A DNA stretch of 64,000 nt from Metellina segmentata (lineage: Eukaryota > Arthropoda > Arachnida > Araneae > Tetragnathidae): contig CANAIC010000148.1 in NCBI GenBank assembly GCA_947359465.1, forward strand, positions 28,001 through 92,000, read 5' to 3'. The notes beneath the pieces were generated by a model. The model had not been told where the DNA came from. It worked only from the letters and a program-made list of their open reading frames with translations, and searched no databases. Shown here in pieces: positions 36,755 to 50,622 of this stretch (position 1 is the first letter of the stretch; every line of letters starts with the position of its first letter). Position numbers and translations under genes: made by a program.

Positions 36755-37789
36755 AGACGTTTGACAATAAATACCTATAAACAAAGTGAGGAATATTTGA
36801 AGGCAGTAGGGATTGCTTCGAAAATGGTTAGAAATATACTTGTATGTAATAGGGAGCATAGAGAAAAGTTATACATATTTAAGTAAACTATCGAATTCTT
36901 GAAATTTTATCGAAACTTTACCTCTAAATACGAGTAAATTCCTGCTCCCTGTTCGATTCCTGGTCGTGGAGGGCATAAACGTTGTTAATCAGAAAAACAA
37001 AGGAAAAACATGCCTTTATTTGTTGTTCTACAACAATTTATTTATAATATAGTAGTGGAGAGACAATGCTCTTAGAAAGAATGAAATTTAAACAGTCCTT
37101 TCGACAACAGTTGAGTGAACAATAATGGAATACAATAAAAACCATTCAAATGGCAACCAACAATTGAAATCTTTTGAATTGCAAAAGACTGAAATCTATT
37201 GATCGGTATAATAACAATCGAACAAGAATGGGAGGATCCGATAACAATGGAATCTTTACTGATTCTTCCCCCATAACAATACCTTTGAACTGATTTTACA
37301 AAAGAGGGATAGTTGTTTCCACAGAACAAAGAGTTCTAACAGTCATTTCAATTAATAATAACCCCAAGCATGTAAGCTGTGTTTATCGTTCTCTCTTCTC
37401 GTTGCATTCGACGGCGACGCCAATCGGGTACCCGAAAACTGTACGAGGTAATGTGTGACAATCAAGTTCAAATCGAAGTTCTTATATCGAACTTTAGTTC
37501 ATTTAGGGGTTGGATACTTTCATTTACCATTGGTGAATTGTTGTTGAATGTCAAAACCCCCTTTTACTGGCTGCCTGCGAATAAATATCAAAGGGGGTAC
37601 TTTTCACAACTATCTCGGACCATTCATACTCACTTGAATTCAATAACATTCCATCCAACTTTATTGCCTTCCTAATTACATTTTTTTCCTCACTTATATG
37701 TATATTTTGCTAGGATTCATCTATGATAACTCGGAAATGTGTAAAAACACCCCTTTATCTTGCAAATAAAAATAAAAAAAGTAAAAGTG

Positions 37790-37911
37790 GCCAAACAAGA
37801 GCACGTGGTGTTCCTAAGTGGTCACTCTCCCAAGTACTGAGAACATCCAAATGTGCTTATCTTTGGTGATTGAATGAGAACGGGATTATTGACCATAATA
37901 TGGCAGTTGGC
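37790..37911 (-). rRNA. 5S rRNA-like sequence, unit 33 (G70U)
   Basis: It carries G70U. The flanks (AACTCGG, AAAAAAAGT, AATGATTAG) repeat the haplotype of unit 2, about 35.9 kb to the left. Confidence 0.7.
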
Positions 37912-38947
37912 AGACGTTTGACAATAAATACCTAAAAACAAAGCGAGGAATATTTGAAGGCAGTAGGGATTGCTTCGAAAATGATTAGAAATATACTTGT
38001 ATGTAATAGGGAGCATAGAGAAAAGTTATACATATTTAAGTAAACTATCGAATTCTTGAAATTTTATCGAAACTTTACCTCTAAATACGAGTAAATTCCT
38101 GCTCCCTGTTCGATTCCTGGTCGTGGAGGGCATAAACGTTGTTAATCAGAAAAACAAAGGAAAAACATGCCTTTATTTGTTGTTCTACAACAATTTATTT
38201 ATAATATAGTAGTGGAGAGACAATGCTCTTAGAAAGAATGAAATTTAAACAGTCCTTTCGACAACAGTTGAGTGAACAATAATGGAATACAATAAAAACC
38301 ATTCAAATGGCAACCAACAATTGAAATCTTTTGAATTGCAAAAGACTGAAATCTATTGATCGGTATAATAACAATCGAACAAGAATGGGAGGATCCGATA
38401 ACAATGGAATCTTTACTGATTCTTCCCCCATAACAATACCTTTGAACTGATTTTACAAAAGAGGGATAGTTGTTTCCACAGAACAAAGAGTTCTAACAGT
38501 CATTTCAATTAATAATAACCCCAAGCATGTAAGCTGTGTTTATCGTTCTCTCTTCTCGTTGCATTCGACGGCGACGCCAATCGGGTACCCGAAAACTGTA
38601 CGAGGTAATGTGTGACAATCAAGTTCAAATCGAAGTTCTTATATCGAACTTTAGTTCATTTAGGGGTTGGATACTTTCATTTACCATTGGTGAATTGTTG
38701 TTGAATGTCGAAAACCCCCTTTTACTGGCTGCCTGCGAATAAATATCAAAGGGGGTACTTTTCACAACTATCTCGGACCATTCATACTCACTTGAATTCA
38801 ATAACATTCCATCCAACTTTATTGGCTTCCTAATTACATTTTTTTCCTCACTTATATGTATATTTTGCTAGGATTCATCTATGATAACTCGGAAATGTGT
38901 AAAAACACCCCTTTATCTTGCAAATAAAAATAAAAAAAGTAAAAATG

Positions 38948-39069
38948 GCCAAACAAGAGCACGTGGTGTTCCTAAGTGGTCACTCTCCCAAGTACTGATA
39001 ACATCCAAATGTGCTTATCTTTGGTGATTGAATGAGAACGGGATTATTGACCATAATATGGCAGTTGGC
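38948..39069 (-). rRNA. 5S rRNA-like sequence, unit 34 (G70U, C71A)
   Basis: GATAACATCC gives G70U plus a private C71A, and AAAATGGCC differs just past the 3' end. The unit also has a 1-bp insertion (TGTCGAAAACC) at about 38710. Confidence 0.7.
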
Positions 39070-40103
39070 AGACGTTTGACAATAAATACCTAAAAACAAA
39101 GCGAGGAATATTTGAAGGCAGTAGGGATTGCTTCGAAAATGATTAGAAATATACTTGTATGTAATAGGGAGCATAGAGAAAAGTTATACATATTTAAGTA
39201 AACTATCGAATTCTTGAAATTTTATCGAAACTTTACCTCTAAATACGAGTAAATTCCTGCTCCCTGTTCGATTCCTGGTCGTGGAGGGCATAAACGTTGT
39301 TAATCAGAAAAACAAAGGAAAAACATGCCTTTATTTGTTGTTCTACAACAATTTATTTATAATATAGTAGTGGAGAGACAATGCTCTTAGAAAGAATGAA
39401 ATTTAAACAGTCCTTTCGACAAGAGTTGAGTGAACAATCATGGAATACAATAAAAACCATTCAAATGGCAACCAACAATTAAATTTTTTGAATTGCAAAA
39501 GACTGAAATCTATTGATCGGTATAATAACAATCGAACAAGAATGGGAGGATCCGATAACAATGGAATCTTTTCTTATTCTTCCCCCATAACAATACCTTT
39601 GAACTGATTTTACAAAAGAGGGATAGTTGTTTCCACAGAACAAAGAGTTCTAACAGTCATTTCAATTAATAATAACCCCAAGCATGTAAGCTGTGTTTAT
39701 CGTTCTCTCTTCTCGTTGCATTCGACGGCGACGCCAATCGGGTACCCGAAAACTGTACGAGGTAATGTGTGACAATCAAGTTCAAATCGAAGTTCTTATA
39801 TCGAACTTTAGTTCATTTAGGGGTTGGATACTTTCATTTACCATTGGTGAATTGTTGTTGAATGTCAAAACCCCCTTTTACTGGCTGCCTGCGAATAAAT
39901 ATCAAAGGGGGTACTTTTCACAACTATCTCGGACCATTCATACTCACTTGAATTCAATAACATTCCATCCAACTTTATTGCCTTCCTAATTACATTTTTT
40001 TCCTCACTTATATGTATATTTTGCTAGGATTCATCTATGATAAATCGGAAATGTGTTAAAACACCCCTTTTTCTTGCAAATAAAAATATAAAAAGTAAAA
40101 GTG

Positions 40104-40225
40104 GCCAAACAAGAGCACGTGGTGTTCCTAAGTGGTCACTCTCCCAAGTCCTGAGCACATCCAAATGTGCTTATCTTTGGTGATTGAATGAGAACGGGAT
40201 TATTGACCATAATATGGCAGTTGGC
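40104..40225 (-). rRNA. 5S rRNA-like sequence, unit 35 (U76G)
   Basis: It carries U76G with AGACTTTTG. The left spacer of this unit has CAATTAAATTTTTTG, a private 1-bp deletion with a substitution. Confidence 0.7.
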
Positions 40226-41260
40226 AGACTTTTGACAATAAATACCTAAAAACAAAGTGAGGAATATTTGAAGGCAGTAGGGATTGCTTCGAAAATGGTT
40301 AGAAATATACTTGTATGTAATAGGGAGCATAGAGAAAAGTTATACATATTTAAGTAAACTATCGAATTCTTGAAATTTTATCGAAACTTTACCTCTAAAT
40401 ACGAGTAAATTCCTGCTCCCTGTTCGATTCCTGGTCGTGGAGGGCATAAACGTTGTTAATCAGAAAAACAAAGGAAAAACATGCCTTTATTTGTTGTTCT
40501 ACAACAATTTATTTATAATATAGTAGTGGAGAGACAATGCTCTTAGAAAGAATGAAATTTAAACAGTCCTTTCGACAAGAGTTGAGTGAACAATAATGGA
40601 ATACAATAAAAACCATTCAAATGGCAACCAACAATTGAAATCTTTTGAATTGCAAAAGACTGAAATCTATTGATCGGTATAATAACAATCGAACAAGAAT
40701 GGGAGGATCCGATAACAATGGAATCTTTTCTTATTCTTCCCCCATAACAATACCTTTGAACTGATTTTACAAAAGAGGGATAGTTGTTTCCACAGAACAA
40801 AGAGTTCTAACAGTCATTTCAATTAATAATAACCCCAAGCATGTAAGCTGTGTTTATCGTTCTCTCTTCTCGTTGCATTCGACGGCGACGCCAATCGGGT
40901 ACCCGAAAACTGTACGAGGTAATGTGTGACAATCAAGTTCAAATCGAAGTTCTTATATCGAACTTTAGTTCATTTAGGGGTTGGATACTTTCATTTACCA
41001 TTGGTGAATTGTTGTTGAATGTCAAAACCCCCTTTTACTGGCTGCCTGCGAATAAATATCAAAGGGGGTACTTTTCACAACTATCTCGGACCATTCATAC
41101 TCACTTGAATTCAATAACATTCCATCCAACTTTATTGCCTTCCTAATTACATTTTTTTCCTCACTTATATGTATATTTTGCTAGGATTCATCTATGATAA
41201 CTCGGAAATGTGTAAAAACACCCCTTTATCTTGCAAATAAAAATATAAAAAGTAAAAGTG

Positions 41261-41382
41261 GCCAAACAAGAGCACGTGGTGTTCCTAAGTGGTCACTCTC
41301 CCAAGTACTGAGAACATCCAAATGTGCTTATCTTTGGTGATTGAATGAGAACGGGATTATTGACCATAATATGGCAGTTGGC
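41261..41382 (-). rRNA. 5S rRNA-like sequence, unit 36 (G70U)
   Basis: It carries G70U. The upstream flank has the private GACATTAAATACC. Confidence 0.7.
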
Positions 41383-42417
41383 AGACGTTTGACATTAAAT
41401 ACCTAAAAACAAAGCGAGGAATATTTGAAGGCAGTAGGGATTGCTTCGAAAATGGTTAGAAATATACTTGTATGTAATAGGGAGCATAGAGAAAAGTTAT
41501 ACATATTTAAGTAAACTATCGAATTCTTGAAATTTTATCGAAACTTTACCTCTAAATACGAGTAAATTCCTGCTCCCTGTTCGATTCCTGGTCGTGGAGG
41601 GCATAAACGTTGTTAATCAGAAAAACAAAGGAAAAACATGCCTTTATTTGTTGTTCTACAACAATTTATTTATAATATAGTAGTGGAGAGACAATGCTCT
41701 TAGAAAGAATGAAATTTAAACAGTCCTTTCGACAAGAGTTGAGTGAACAATAATGGAATACAATAAAAACCATTCAAATGGCAACCAACAATTGAAATCT
41801 TTTGAATTGCAAAAGACTGAAATCTATTGATCGGTATAATAACAATCGAACAAGAATGGGAGGATCCGATAACAATGGAATCTTTTCTTATTCTTCCCCC
41901 ATAACAATACCTTTGAACTGATTTTACAAAAGAGGGATAGTTGTTTCCACAGAACAAAGAGTTCTAACAGTCATTTCAATTAATAATAACCCCAAGCATG
42001 TAAGCTGTGTTTATCGTTCTCTCTTCTCGTTGCATTCGACGGCGACGCCAATCGGGTACCCGAAAACTGTACGAGGTAATGTGTGACAATCAAGTTCAAA
42101 TCGAAGTTCTTATATCGAACTTTAGTTCATTTAGGGGTTGGATACTTTCATTTACCATTGGTGAATTGTTGTTGAATGTCAAAACCCCCTTTTACTGGCT
42201 GCCTGCGAATAAATATCAAAGGGGGTACTTTTCACAACTATCTCGGACCATTCATACTCACTTGAATTCAATAACATTCCATCCAACTTTATTGGCTTCC
42301 TAATTACATTTTTTTCCTCACTTATATGTATATTTTGCTAGGATTCATCTATGATAACTCGGAAATGTGTAAAAACACCCCTTTATCTTGCAAATAAAAA
42401 TAAAAAAAGTAAAAGTG

Positions 42418-42539
42418 GCCAAACAAGAGCACGTGGTGTTCCTAAGTGGTCACTCTGCCAAGTACTGAGCACATCCAAATGTGCTTATCTTTGGTGATTG
42501 AATGAGAACGGGATTATTGACCATAATATTGCAGTTGGC
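42418..42539 (-). rRNA. 5S rRNA-like sequence, unit 37 (C10A, G83C)
   Basis: ATATTGCAG gives C10A and CTCTGCC gives G83C. Both occur with a 6-bp deletion in the right spacer (GGCAGTAGCTTCG). The set recurs in units at 46279 and 48589. Confidence 0.7.
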
Positions 42540-43568
42540 AGACGTTTGACAATAAATACCTAAAAACAAAGTGAGGAATATTTGAAGGCAGTAGCTTCGA
42601 AAATGGTTAGAAATATACTTGTATGTAATAGGGAGCATAGAGAAAAGTTATACATATTTAAGTAAACTATCGAATTCTTGAAATTTTATCGAAACTTTAC
42701 CTCTAAATACGAGTAAATTCCTGCTCCCTGTTCGATTCCTGGTCGTGGAGGGCATAAACGTTGTTAATCAGAAAAACAAAGGAAAAACATGCCTTTATTT
42801 GTTGTTCTACAACAATTTATTTATAATATAGTAGTGGAGAGACAATGCTCTTAGAAAGAATGAAATTTAAACAGTCCTTTCGACAAGAGTTGAGTGTACA
42901 ATAATGGAATACAATAAAAACCATTCAAATGGCAACCAACAATTGAAATCTTTTGAATTGCAAAAGACTGAAATCTATTGATCGGTATAATAACAATCGA
43001 ACAAGAATGGGAGGATCCGATAACAATGGAATCTTTTCTTATTCTTCCCCCATAACAATACCTTTGAACTGATTTTACAAAAGAGGGATAGTTGTTTCCA
43101 CAGAACAAAGAGTTCTAACAGTCATTTCAATTAATAATAACCCCAAGCATGTAAGCTGTGTTTATCGTTCTCTCTTCTCGTTGCATTCGACGGCGACGCC
43201 AATCGGGTACCCGAAAACTGTACGAGGTAATGTGTGACAATCAAGTTCAAATCGAAGTTCTTATATCGAACTTTAGTTCATTTAGGGGTTGGATACTTTC
43301 ATTTACCATTGGTGAATTGTTGTTGAATGTCAAAACCCCCTTTTACTGGCTGCCTGCGAATAAATATCAAAGGGGGTACTTTTCACAACTATCTCGGACC
43401 ATTCATACTCACTTGAATTCAATAACATTCCATCCAACTTTATTGCCTTCCTAATTACATTTTTTTCCTCACTTATATGTATATTTTGCTAGGATTCATC
43501 TATGATAACTCGGAAATGTGTAAAAACACCCCTTTTTCTTGCAAATAAAAATATAAAAAGTAAAAGTG

Positions 43569-43690
43569 GCCAAACAAGAGCACGTGGTGTTCCTAAGTGG
43601 TCACTCTCCCAAGTACTGAGAACATCCAAATGTGCTTATCTTTGGTGATTGAATGAGAACGGGATTATTGACCATAATATGGCAGTTGGC
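43569..43690 (-). rRNA. 5S rRNA-like sequence, unit 38 (G70U)
   Basis: It carries G70U. The left spacer has GAGTGTACAATAATGG, shared only with the unit at 49740, which also follows a 6-bp-deleted unit. Confidence 0.7.
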
Positions 43691-44725
43691 AGACGTTTGA
43701 CAATAAATACCTAAAAACAAAGCGAGGAATATTTGAAGGCAGTAGGGATTGCTTCGAAAATGGTTAGAAATATACTTGTATGTAATAGGGAGCATAGAGA
43801 AAAGTTATACATATTTAAGTAAACTATCGAATTCTTGAAATTTTATCGAAACTTTACCTCTAAATACGAGTAAATTCCTGCTCCCTGTTCGATTCCTGGT
43901 CGTGGAGGGCATAAACGTTGTTAATCAGAAAAACAAAGGAAAAACATGCCTTTATTTGTTGTTCTACAACAATTTATTTATAATATAGTAGTGGAGAGAC
44001 AATGCTCTTAGAAAGAATGAAATTTAAACAGTCCTTTCGACAAGAGTTGAGTGAACAATAATGGAATACAATAAAAACCATTCAAATGGCAACCAACAAT
44101 TGAAATCTTTTGAATTGCAAAAGACTGAAATCTATTGATCGGTATAATAACAATCGAACAAGAATGGGAGGATCCGATAACAATGGAATCTTTTCTTATT
44201 CTTCCCCCATAACAATACCTTTGAACTGATTTTACAAAAGAGGGATAGTTGTTTCCACAGAACAAAGAGTTCTAACAGTCATTTCAATTAATAATAACCC
44301 CAAGCATGTAAGCTGTGTTTATCGTTCTCTCTTCTCGTTGCATTCGACGGCGACGCCAATCGGGTACCCGAAAACTGTACGAGGTAATGTGTGACAATCA
44401 AGTTCAAATCGAAGTTCTTATATCGAACTTTAGTTCATTTAGGGGTTGGATACTTTCATTTACCATTGGTGAATTGTTGTTGAATGTCAAAACCCCCTTT
44501 TACTGGCTGCCTGCGAATAAATATCAAAGGGGGTACTTTTCACAACTATCTCGGACCATTCATACTCACTTGAATTCAATAACATTCCATCCAACTTTAT
44601 TGCCTTCCTAATTACATTTTTTTCCTCACTTATATGTATATTTTGCTAGGATTCATCTATGATAACTCGGAAATGTGTAAAAACACCCCTTTTTCTTGCA
44701 AATAAAAATATAAAAAGTAAAAGTG

Positions 44726-44847
44726 GCCAAACAAGAGCACGTGGTGTTCCTAAGTGGTCACTCTCCCAAGTACTGAGAACATCCAAATGTGCTTATCTTT
44801 GGTGATTGAATGAGAACGGGATTATTGACCATAATATGGCAGTTGGC
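44726..44847 (-). rRNA. 5S rRNA-like sequence, unit 39 (G70U)
   Basis: It carries G70U with AACTCGG and CTTTTTCTT downstream, the same as units at 42808, 45122, 47432 and 49740. Confidence 0.7.
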
Positions 44848-45882
44848 AGACGTTTGACAATAAATACCTAAAAACAAAGCGAGGAATATTTGAAGGCAGT
44901 AGGGATTGCTTCGAAAATGGTTAGAAATATACTTGTATGTAATAGGGAGCATAGAGAAAAGTTATACATATTTAAGTAAACTATCGAATTCTTGAAATTT
45001 TATCGAAACTTTACCTCTAAATACGAGTAAATTCCTGCTCCCTGTTCGATTCCTGGTCGTGGAGGGCATAAACGTTGTTAATCAGAAAAACAAAGGAAAA
45101 ACATGCCTTTATTTGTTGTTCTACAACAATTTATTTATAATATAGTAGTGGAGAGACAATGCTCTTAGAAAGAATGAAATTTAAACAGTCCTTTCGACAA
45201 GAGTTGAGTGAACAATAATGGAATACAATAAAAACCATTCAAATGGCAACCAACAATTGAAATCTTTTGAATTGCAAAAGACTGAAATCTATTGATCGGT
45301 ATAATAACAATCGAACAAGAATGGGAGGATCCGATAACAATGGAATCTTTTCTTATTCTTCCCCCATAACAATACCTTTGAACTGATTTTACAAAAGAGG
45401 GATAGTTGTTTCCACAGAACAAAGAGTTCTAACAGTCATTTCAATTAATAATAACCCCAAGCATGTAAGCTGTGTTTATCGTTCTCTCTTCTCGTTGCAT
45501 TCGACGGCGACGCCAATCGGGTACCCGAAAACTGTACGAGGTAATGTGTGACAATCAAGTTCAAATCGAAGTTCTTATATCGAACTTTAGTTCATTTAGG
45601 GGTTGGATACTTTCATTTACCATTGGTGAATTGTTGTTGAATGTCAAAACCCCCTTTTACTGGCTGCCTGCGAATAAATATCAAAGGGGGTACTTTTCAC
45701 AACTATCTCGGACCATTCATACTCACTTGAATTCAATAACATTCCATCCAACTTTATTGGCTTCCTAATTACATTTTTTTCCTCACTTATATGTATATTT
45801 TGCTAGGATTCATCTATGATAACTCGGAAATGTGTAAAAACACCCCTTTTTCTTGCAAATAAAAATATAAAAAGTAAAAGTG

Positions 45883-46004
45883 GCCAAACAAGAGCACGTG
45901 GTGTTCCTAAGTGGTCACTCTCCCAAGTACTGAGAACATCCAAATGTGCTTATCTTTGGTGATTGAATGAGAACGGGATTATTGACCATAATATGGCAGT
46001 TGGC
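45883..46004 (-). rRNA. 5S rRNA-like sequence, unit 40 (G70U)
   Basis: It carries G70U. The unit has ATTGGCTTCC in place of ATTGCCTTCC, a marker of many units from 38186 to 51540. Confidence 0.7.
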
Positions 46005-47041
46005 AGACGTTTGACAATAAATACCTAAAAACAAAGCGAGGAATATTTGAAGGCAGTAGGGATTGCTTCGAAAATGGTTAGAAATATACTTGTATGTAAT
46101 AGGGAGCATAGAGAAAAGTTATACATATTTAAGTAAACTATCGAATTCTTGAAATTTTATCGAAACTTTACCTCTAAATACGAGTAAATTCCTGCTCCCT
46201 GTTCGATTCCTGGTCGTGGAGGGCATAAACGTTGTTAATCAGAAAAACAAAGGAAAAACATGCCTTTATTTGTTGTTCTACAACAATTTATTTATAATAT
46301 AGTAGTGGAGAGACAATGCTCTTAGAAAGAATGAAATTTAAACAGTCCTTTCGACAAGAGTTGAGTGAACAATAATGGAATACAATAAAAACCATTCAAA
46401 TGGCAACCAACAATTGAAATCTTTTGTGAATTGCAAAAGACTGAAATCTATTGATCGGTATAATAACAATCGAACAAGAATGGGAGGATCCGATAACAAT
46501 GGAATCTTTTCTTATTCTTCCCCCATAACAATACCTTTGAACTGATTTTACAAAAGAGGGATAGTTGTTACCACAGAACAAAGAGTTCTAACAGTCATTT
46601 CAATTAATAATAACCCCAAGCATGTAAGCTGTGTTTATCGTTCTCTCTTCTCGTTGCATTCGACGGCGACGCCAATCGGGTACCCGAAAACTGTACGAGG
46701 TAATGTGTGACAATCAAGTTCAAATCGAAGTTCTTATATCGAACTTTAGTTCATTTAGGGGTTGGATACTTTCATTTACCATTGGTGAATTGTTGTTGAA
46801 TGTCAAAACCCCCTTTTACTGGCTGCCTGCGAATAAATATCAAAGGGGGTACTTTTCACAACTATCTCGGACCATTCATACTCACTTGAATTCAATAACA
46901 TTCCATCCAACTTTATTGGCTTCCTAATTACATTTTTTTCCTCACTTATATGTATATTTTGCTAGGATTCATCTATGATAACTCGGAAATGTGTAAAAAC
47001 ACCCCTTTATCTTGCAAATAAAAATAAAAAAAGTAAAAGTG

Positions 47042-47163
47042 GCCAAACAAGAGCACGTGGTGTTCCTAAGTGGTCACTCTGCCAAGTACTGAGCACATCC
47101 AAATGTGCTTATCTTTGGTGATTGAATGAGAACGGGATTATTGACCATAATATTGCAGTTGGC
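47042..47163 (-). rRNA. 5S rRNA-like sequence, unit 41 (C10A, G83C)
   Basis: It has the C10A and G83C class with the 6-bp deletion. The left spacer has a private 2-bp insertion (CTTTTGTGAATTG) and TTGTTACCAC. Confidence 0.7.
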
Positions 47164-48192
47164 AGACGTTTGACAATAAATACCTAAAAACAAAGTGAGG
47201 AATATTTGAAGGCAGTAGCTTCGAAAATGGTTAGAAATATACTTGTATGTAATAGGGAGCATAGAGAAAAGTTATACATATTTAAGTAAACTATCGAATT
47301 CTTGAAATTTTATCGAAACTTTACCTCTAAATACGAGTAAATTCCTGCTCCCTGTTCGATTCCTGGTCGTGGAGGGCATAAACGTTGTTAATCAGAAAAA
47401 CAAAGGAAAAACATGCCTTTATTTGTTGTTCTACAACAATTTATTTATAATATAGTAGTGGAGAGACAATGCTCTTAGAAAGAATGAAATTTAAACAGTC
47501 CTTTCGACAAGAGTTGAGTGAACAATAATGGAATACAATAAAAACCATTCAAATGGCAACCAACAATTGAAATCTTTTGAAATGCAAAAGACTGAAATCT
47601 ATTGATCGGTATAATAACAATCGAACAAGAATGGGAGGATCCGATAACAATGGAATCTTTTCTTATTCTTCCCCCATAACAATACCTTTGAACTGATTTT
47701 ACAAAAGAGGGATAGTTGTTTCCACAGAACAAAGAGTTCTAACAGTCATTTCAATTAATAATAACCCCAAGCATGTAAGCTGTGTTTATCGTTCTCTCTT
47801 CTCGTTGCATTCGACGGCGACGCCAATCGGGTACCCGAAAACTGTACGAGGTAATGTGTGACAATCAAGTTCAAATCGAAGTTCTTATATCGAACTTTAG
47901 TTCATTTAGGGGTTGGATACTTTCATTTACCATTGGTGAATTGTTGTTGAATGTCAAAACCCCCTTTTACTGGCTGCCTGCGAATAAATATCAAAGGGGG
48001 TACTTTTCACAACTATCTCGGACCATTCATACTCACTTGAATTCAATAACATTCCATCCAACTTTATTGGCTTCCTAATTACATTTTTTTCCTCACTTAT
48101 ATGTATATTTTGCTAGGATTCATCTATGATAACTCGGAAATGTGTAAAAACACCCCTTTTTCTTGCAAATAAAAATATAAAAAGTAAAAGTG

Positions 48193-48314
48193 GCCAAACA
48201 AGAGCACGTGGTGTTCCTAAGTGGTCACTCTCCCAAGTACTGAGAACATCCAAATGTGCTTATCTTTGGTGATTGAATGAGAACGGGATTATTGACCATA
48301 ATATGGCAGTTGGC
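48193..48314 (-). rRNA. 5S rRNA-like sequence, unit 42 (G70U)
   Basis: It carries G70U. The left spacer has the private TTTTGAAATGC. Confidence 0.7.
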
Positions 48315-49349
48315 AGACGTTTGACAATAAATACCTAAAAACAAAGCGAGGAATATTTGAAGGCAGTAGGGATTGCTTCGAAAATGGTTAGAAATATACT
48401 TGTATGTAATAGGGAGCATAGAGAAAAGTTATACATATTTAAGTAAACTATCGAATTCTTGAAATTTTATCGAAACTTTACCTCTAAATACGAGTAAATT
48501 CCTGCTCCCTGTTCGATTCCTGGTCGTGGAGGGCATAAACGTTGTTAATCAGAAAAACAAAGGAAAAACATGCCTTTATTTGTTGTTCTACAACAATTTA
48601 TTTATAATATAGTAGTGGAGAGACAATGCTCTTAGAAAGAATGAAATTTAAACAGTCCTTTCGACAAGAGTTGAGTGAACAATAATGGAATACAATAAAA
48701 ACCATTCAAATGGCAACCAACAATTGAAATCTTTTGAATTGCAAAAGACTGAAATCTATTGATCGGTATAATAACAATCGAACAAGAATGGGAGGATCCG
48801 ATAACAATGGAATCTTTTCTTATTCTTCCCCCATAACAATACCTTTGAACTGATTTTACAAAAGAGGGATAGTTGTTTCCACAGAACAAAGAGTTCTAAC
48901 AGTCATTTCAATTAATAATAACCCCAAGCATGTAAGCTGTGTTTATCGTTCTCTCTTCTCGTTGCATTCGACGGCGACGCCAATCGGGTACCCGAAAACT
49001 GTACGAGGTAATGTGTGACAATCAAGTTCAAATCGAAGTTCTTATATCGAACTTTAGTTCATTTAGGGGTTGGATACTTTCATTTACCATTGGTGAATTG
49101 TTGTTGAATGTCAAAACCCCCTTTTACTGGCTGCCTGCGAATAAATATCAAAGGGGGTACTTTTCACAACTATCTCGGACCATTCATACTCACTTGAATT
49201 CAATAACATTCCATCCAACTTTATTGGCTTCCTAATTACATTTTTTTCCTCACTTATATGTATATTTTGCTAGGATTCATCTATGATAACTCGGAAATGT
49301 GTAAAAACACCCCTTTATCTTGCAAATAAAAATAAAAAAAGTAAAAGTG

Positions 49350-49471
49350 GCCAAACAAGAGCACGTGGTGTTCCTAAGTGGTCACTCTGCCAAGTACTGA
49401 GCACATCCAAATGTGCTTATCTTTGGTGATTGAATGAGAACGGGATTATTGACCATAATATTGCAGTTGGC
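49350..49471 (-). rRNA. 5S rRNA-like sequence, unit 43 (C10A, G83C)
   Basis: This is the third member of the C10A, G83C class with the 6-bp deletion, two units to the right of the second. Confidence 0.7.
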
Positions 49472-50500
49472 AGACGTTTGACAATAAATACCTAAAAACA
49501 AAGTGAGGAATATTTGAAGGCAGTAGCTTCGAAAATGGTTAGAAATATACTTGTATGTAATAGGGAGCATAGAGAAAAGTTATACATATTTAAGTAAACT
49601 ATCGAATTCTTGAAATTTTATCGAAACTTTACCTCTAAATACGAGTAAATTCCTGCTCCCTGTTCGATTCCTGGTCGTGGAGGGCATAAACGTTGTTAAT
49701 CAGAAAAACAAAGGAAAAACATGCCTTTATTTGTTGTTCTACAACAATTTATTTATAATATAGTAGTGGAGAGACAATGCTCTTAGAAAGAATGAAATTT
49801 AAACAGTCCTTTCGACAAGAGTTGAGTGTACAATAATGGAATACAATAAAAACCATTCAAATGGCAACCAACAATTGAAATCTTTTGAATTGCAAAAGAC
49901 TGAAATCTATTGATCGGTATAATAACAATCGAACAAGAATGGGAGTATCCGATAACAATGGAATCTTTTCTTATTCTTCCCCCATAACAATACCTTTGAA
50001 CTGATTTTACAAAAGAGGGATAGTTGTTTCCACAGAACAAAGAGTTCTAACAGTCATTTCAATTAATAATAACCCCAAGCATGTAAGCTGTGTTTATCGT
50101 TCTCTCTTCTCGTTGCATTCGACGGCGACGCCAATCGGGTACCCGAAAACTGTACGAGGTAATGTGTGACAATCAAGTTCAAATCGAAGTTCTTATATCG
50201 AACTTTAGTTCATTTAGGGGTTGGATACTTTCATTTACCATTGGTGAATTGTTGTTGAATGTCAAAACCCCCTTTTACTGGCTGCCTGCGAATAAATATC
50301 AAAGGGGGTACTTTTCACAACTATCTCGGACCATTCATACTCACTTGAATTCAATAACATTCCATCCAACTTTATTGCCTTCCTAATTACATTTTTTTCC
50401 TCACTTATATGTATATTTTGCTAGGATTCATCTATGATAACTCGGAAATGTGTAAAAACACCCCTTTTTCTTGCAAATAAAAATATAAAAAGTAAAAGTG

Positions 50501-50622
50501 GCCAAACAAGAGCACGTGGTGTTCCTAAGTGGTCACTCTCCCAAGTACTGAGAACATCCAAATGTGCTTATCTTTGGTGATTGAATGAGAACGGGATTAT
50601 TGACCATAATATGGCAGTTGGC
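50501..50622 (-). rRNA. 5S rRNA-like sequence, unit 44 (G70U)
   Basis: It carries G70U. This is the unit in which the BamHI site is lost (GGGAGTATCC). Confidence 0.7.
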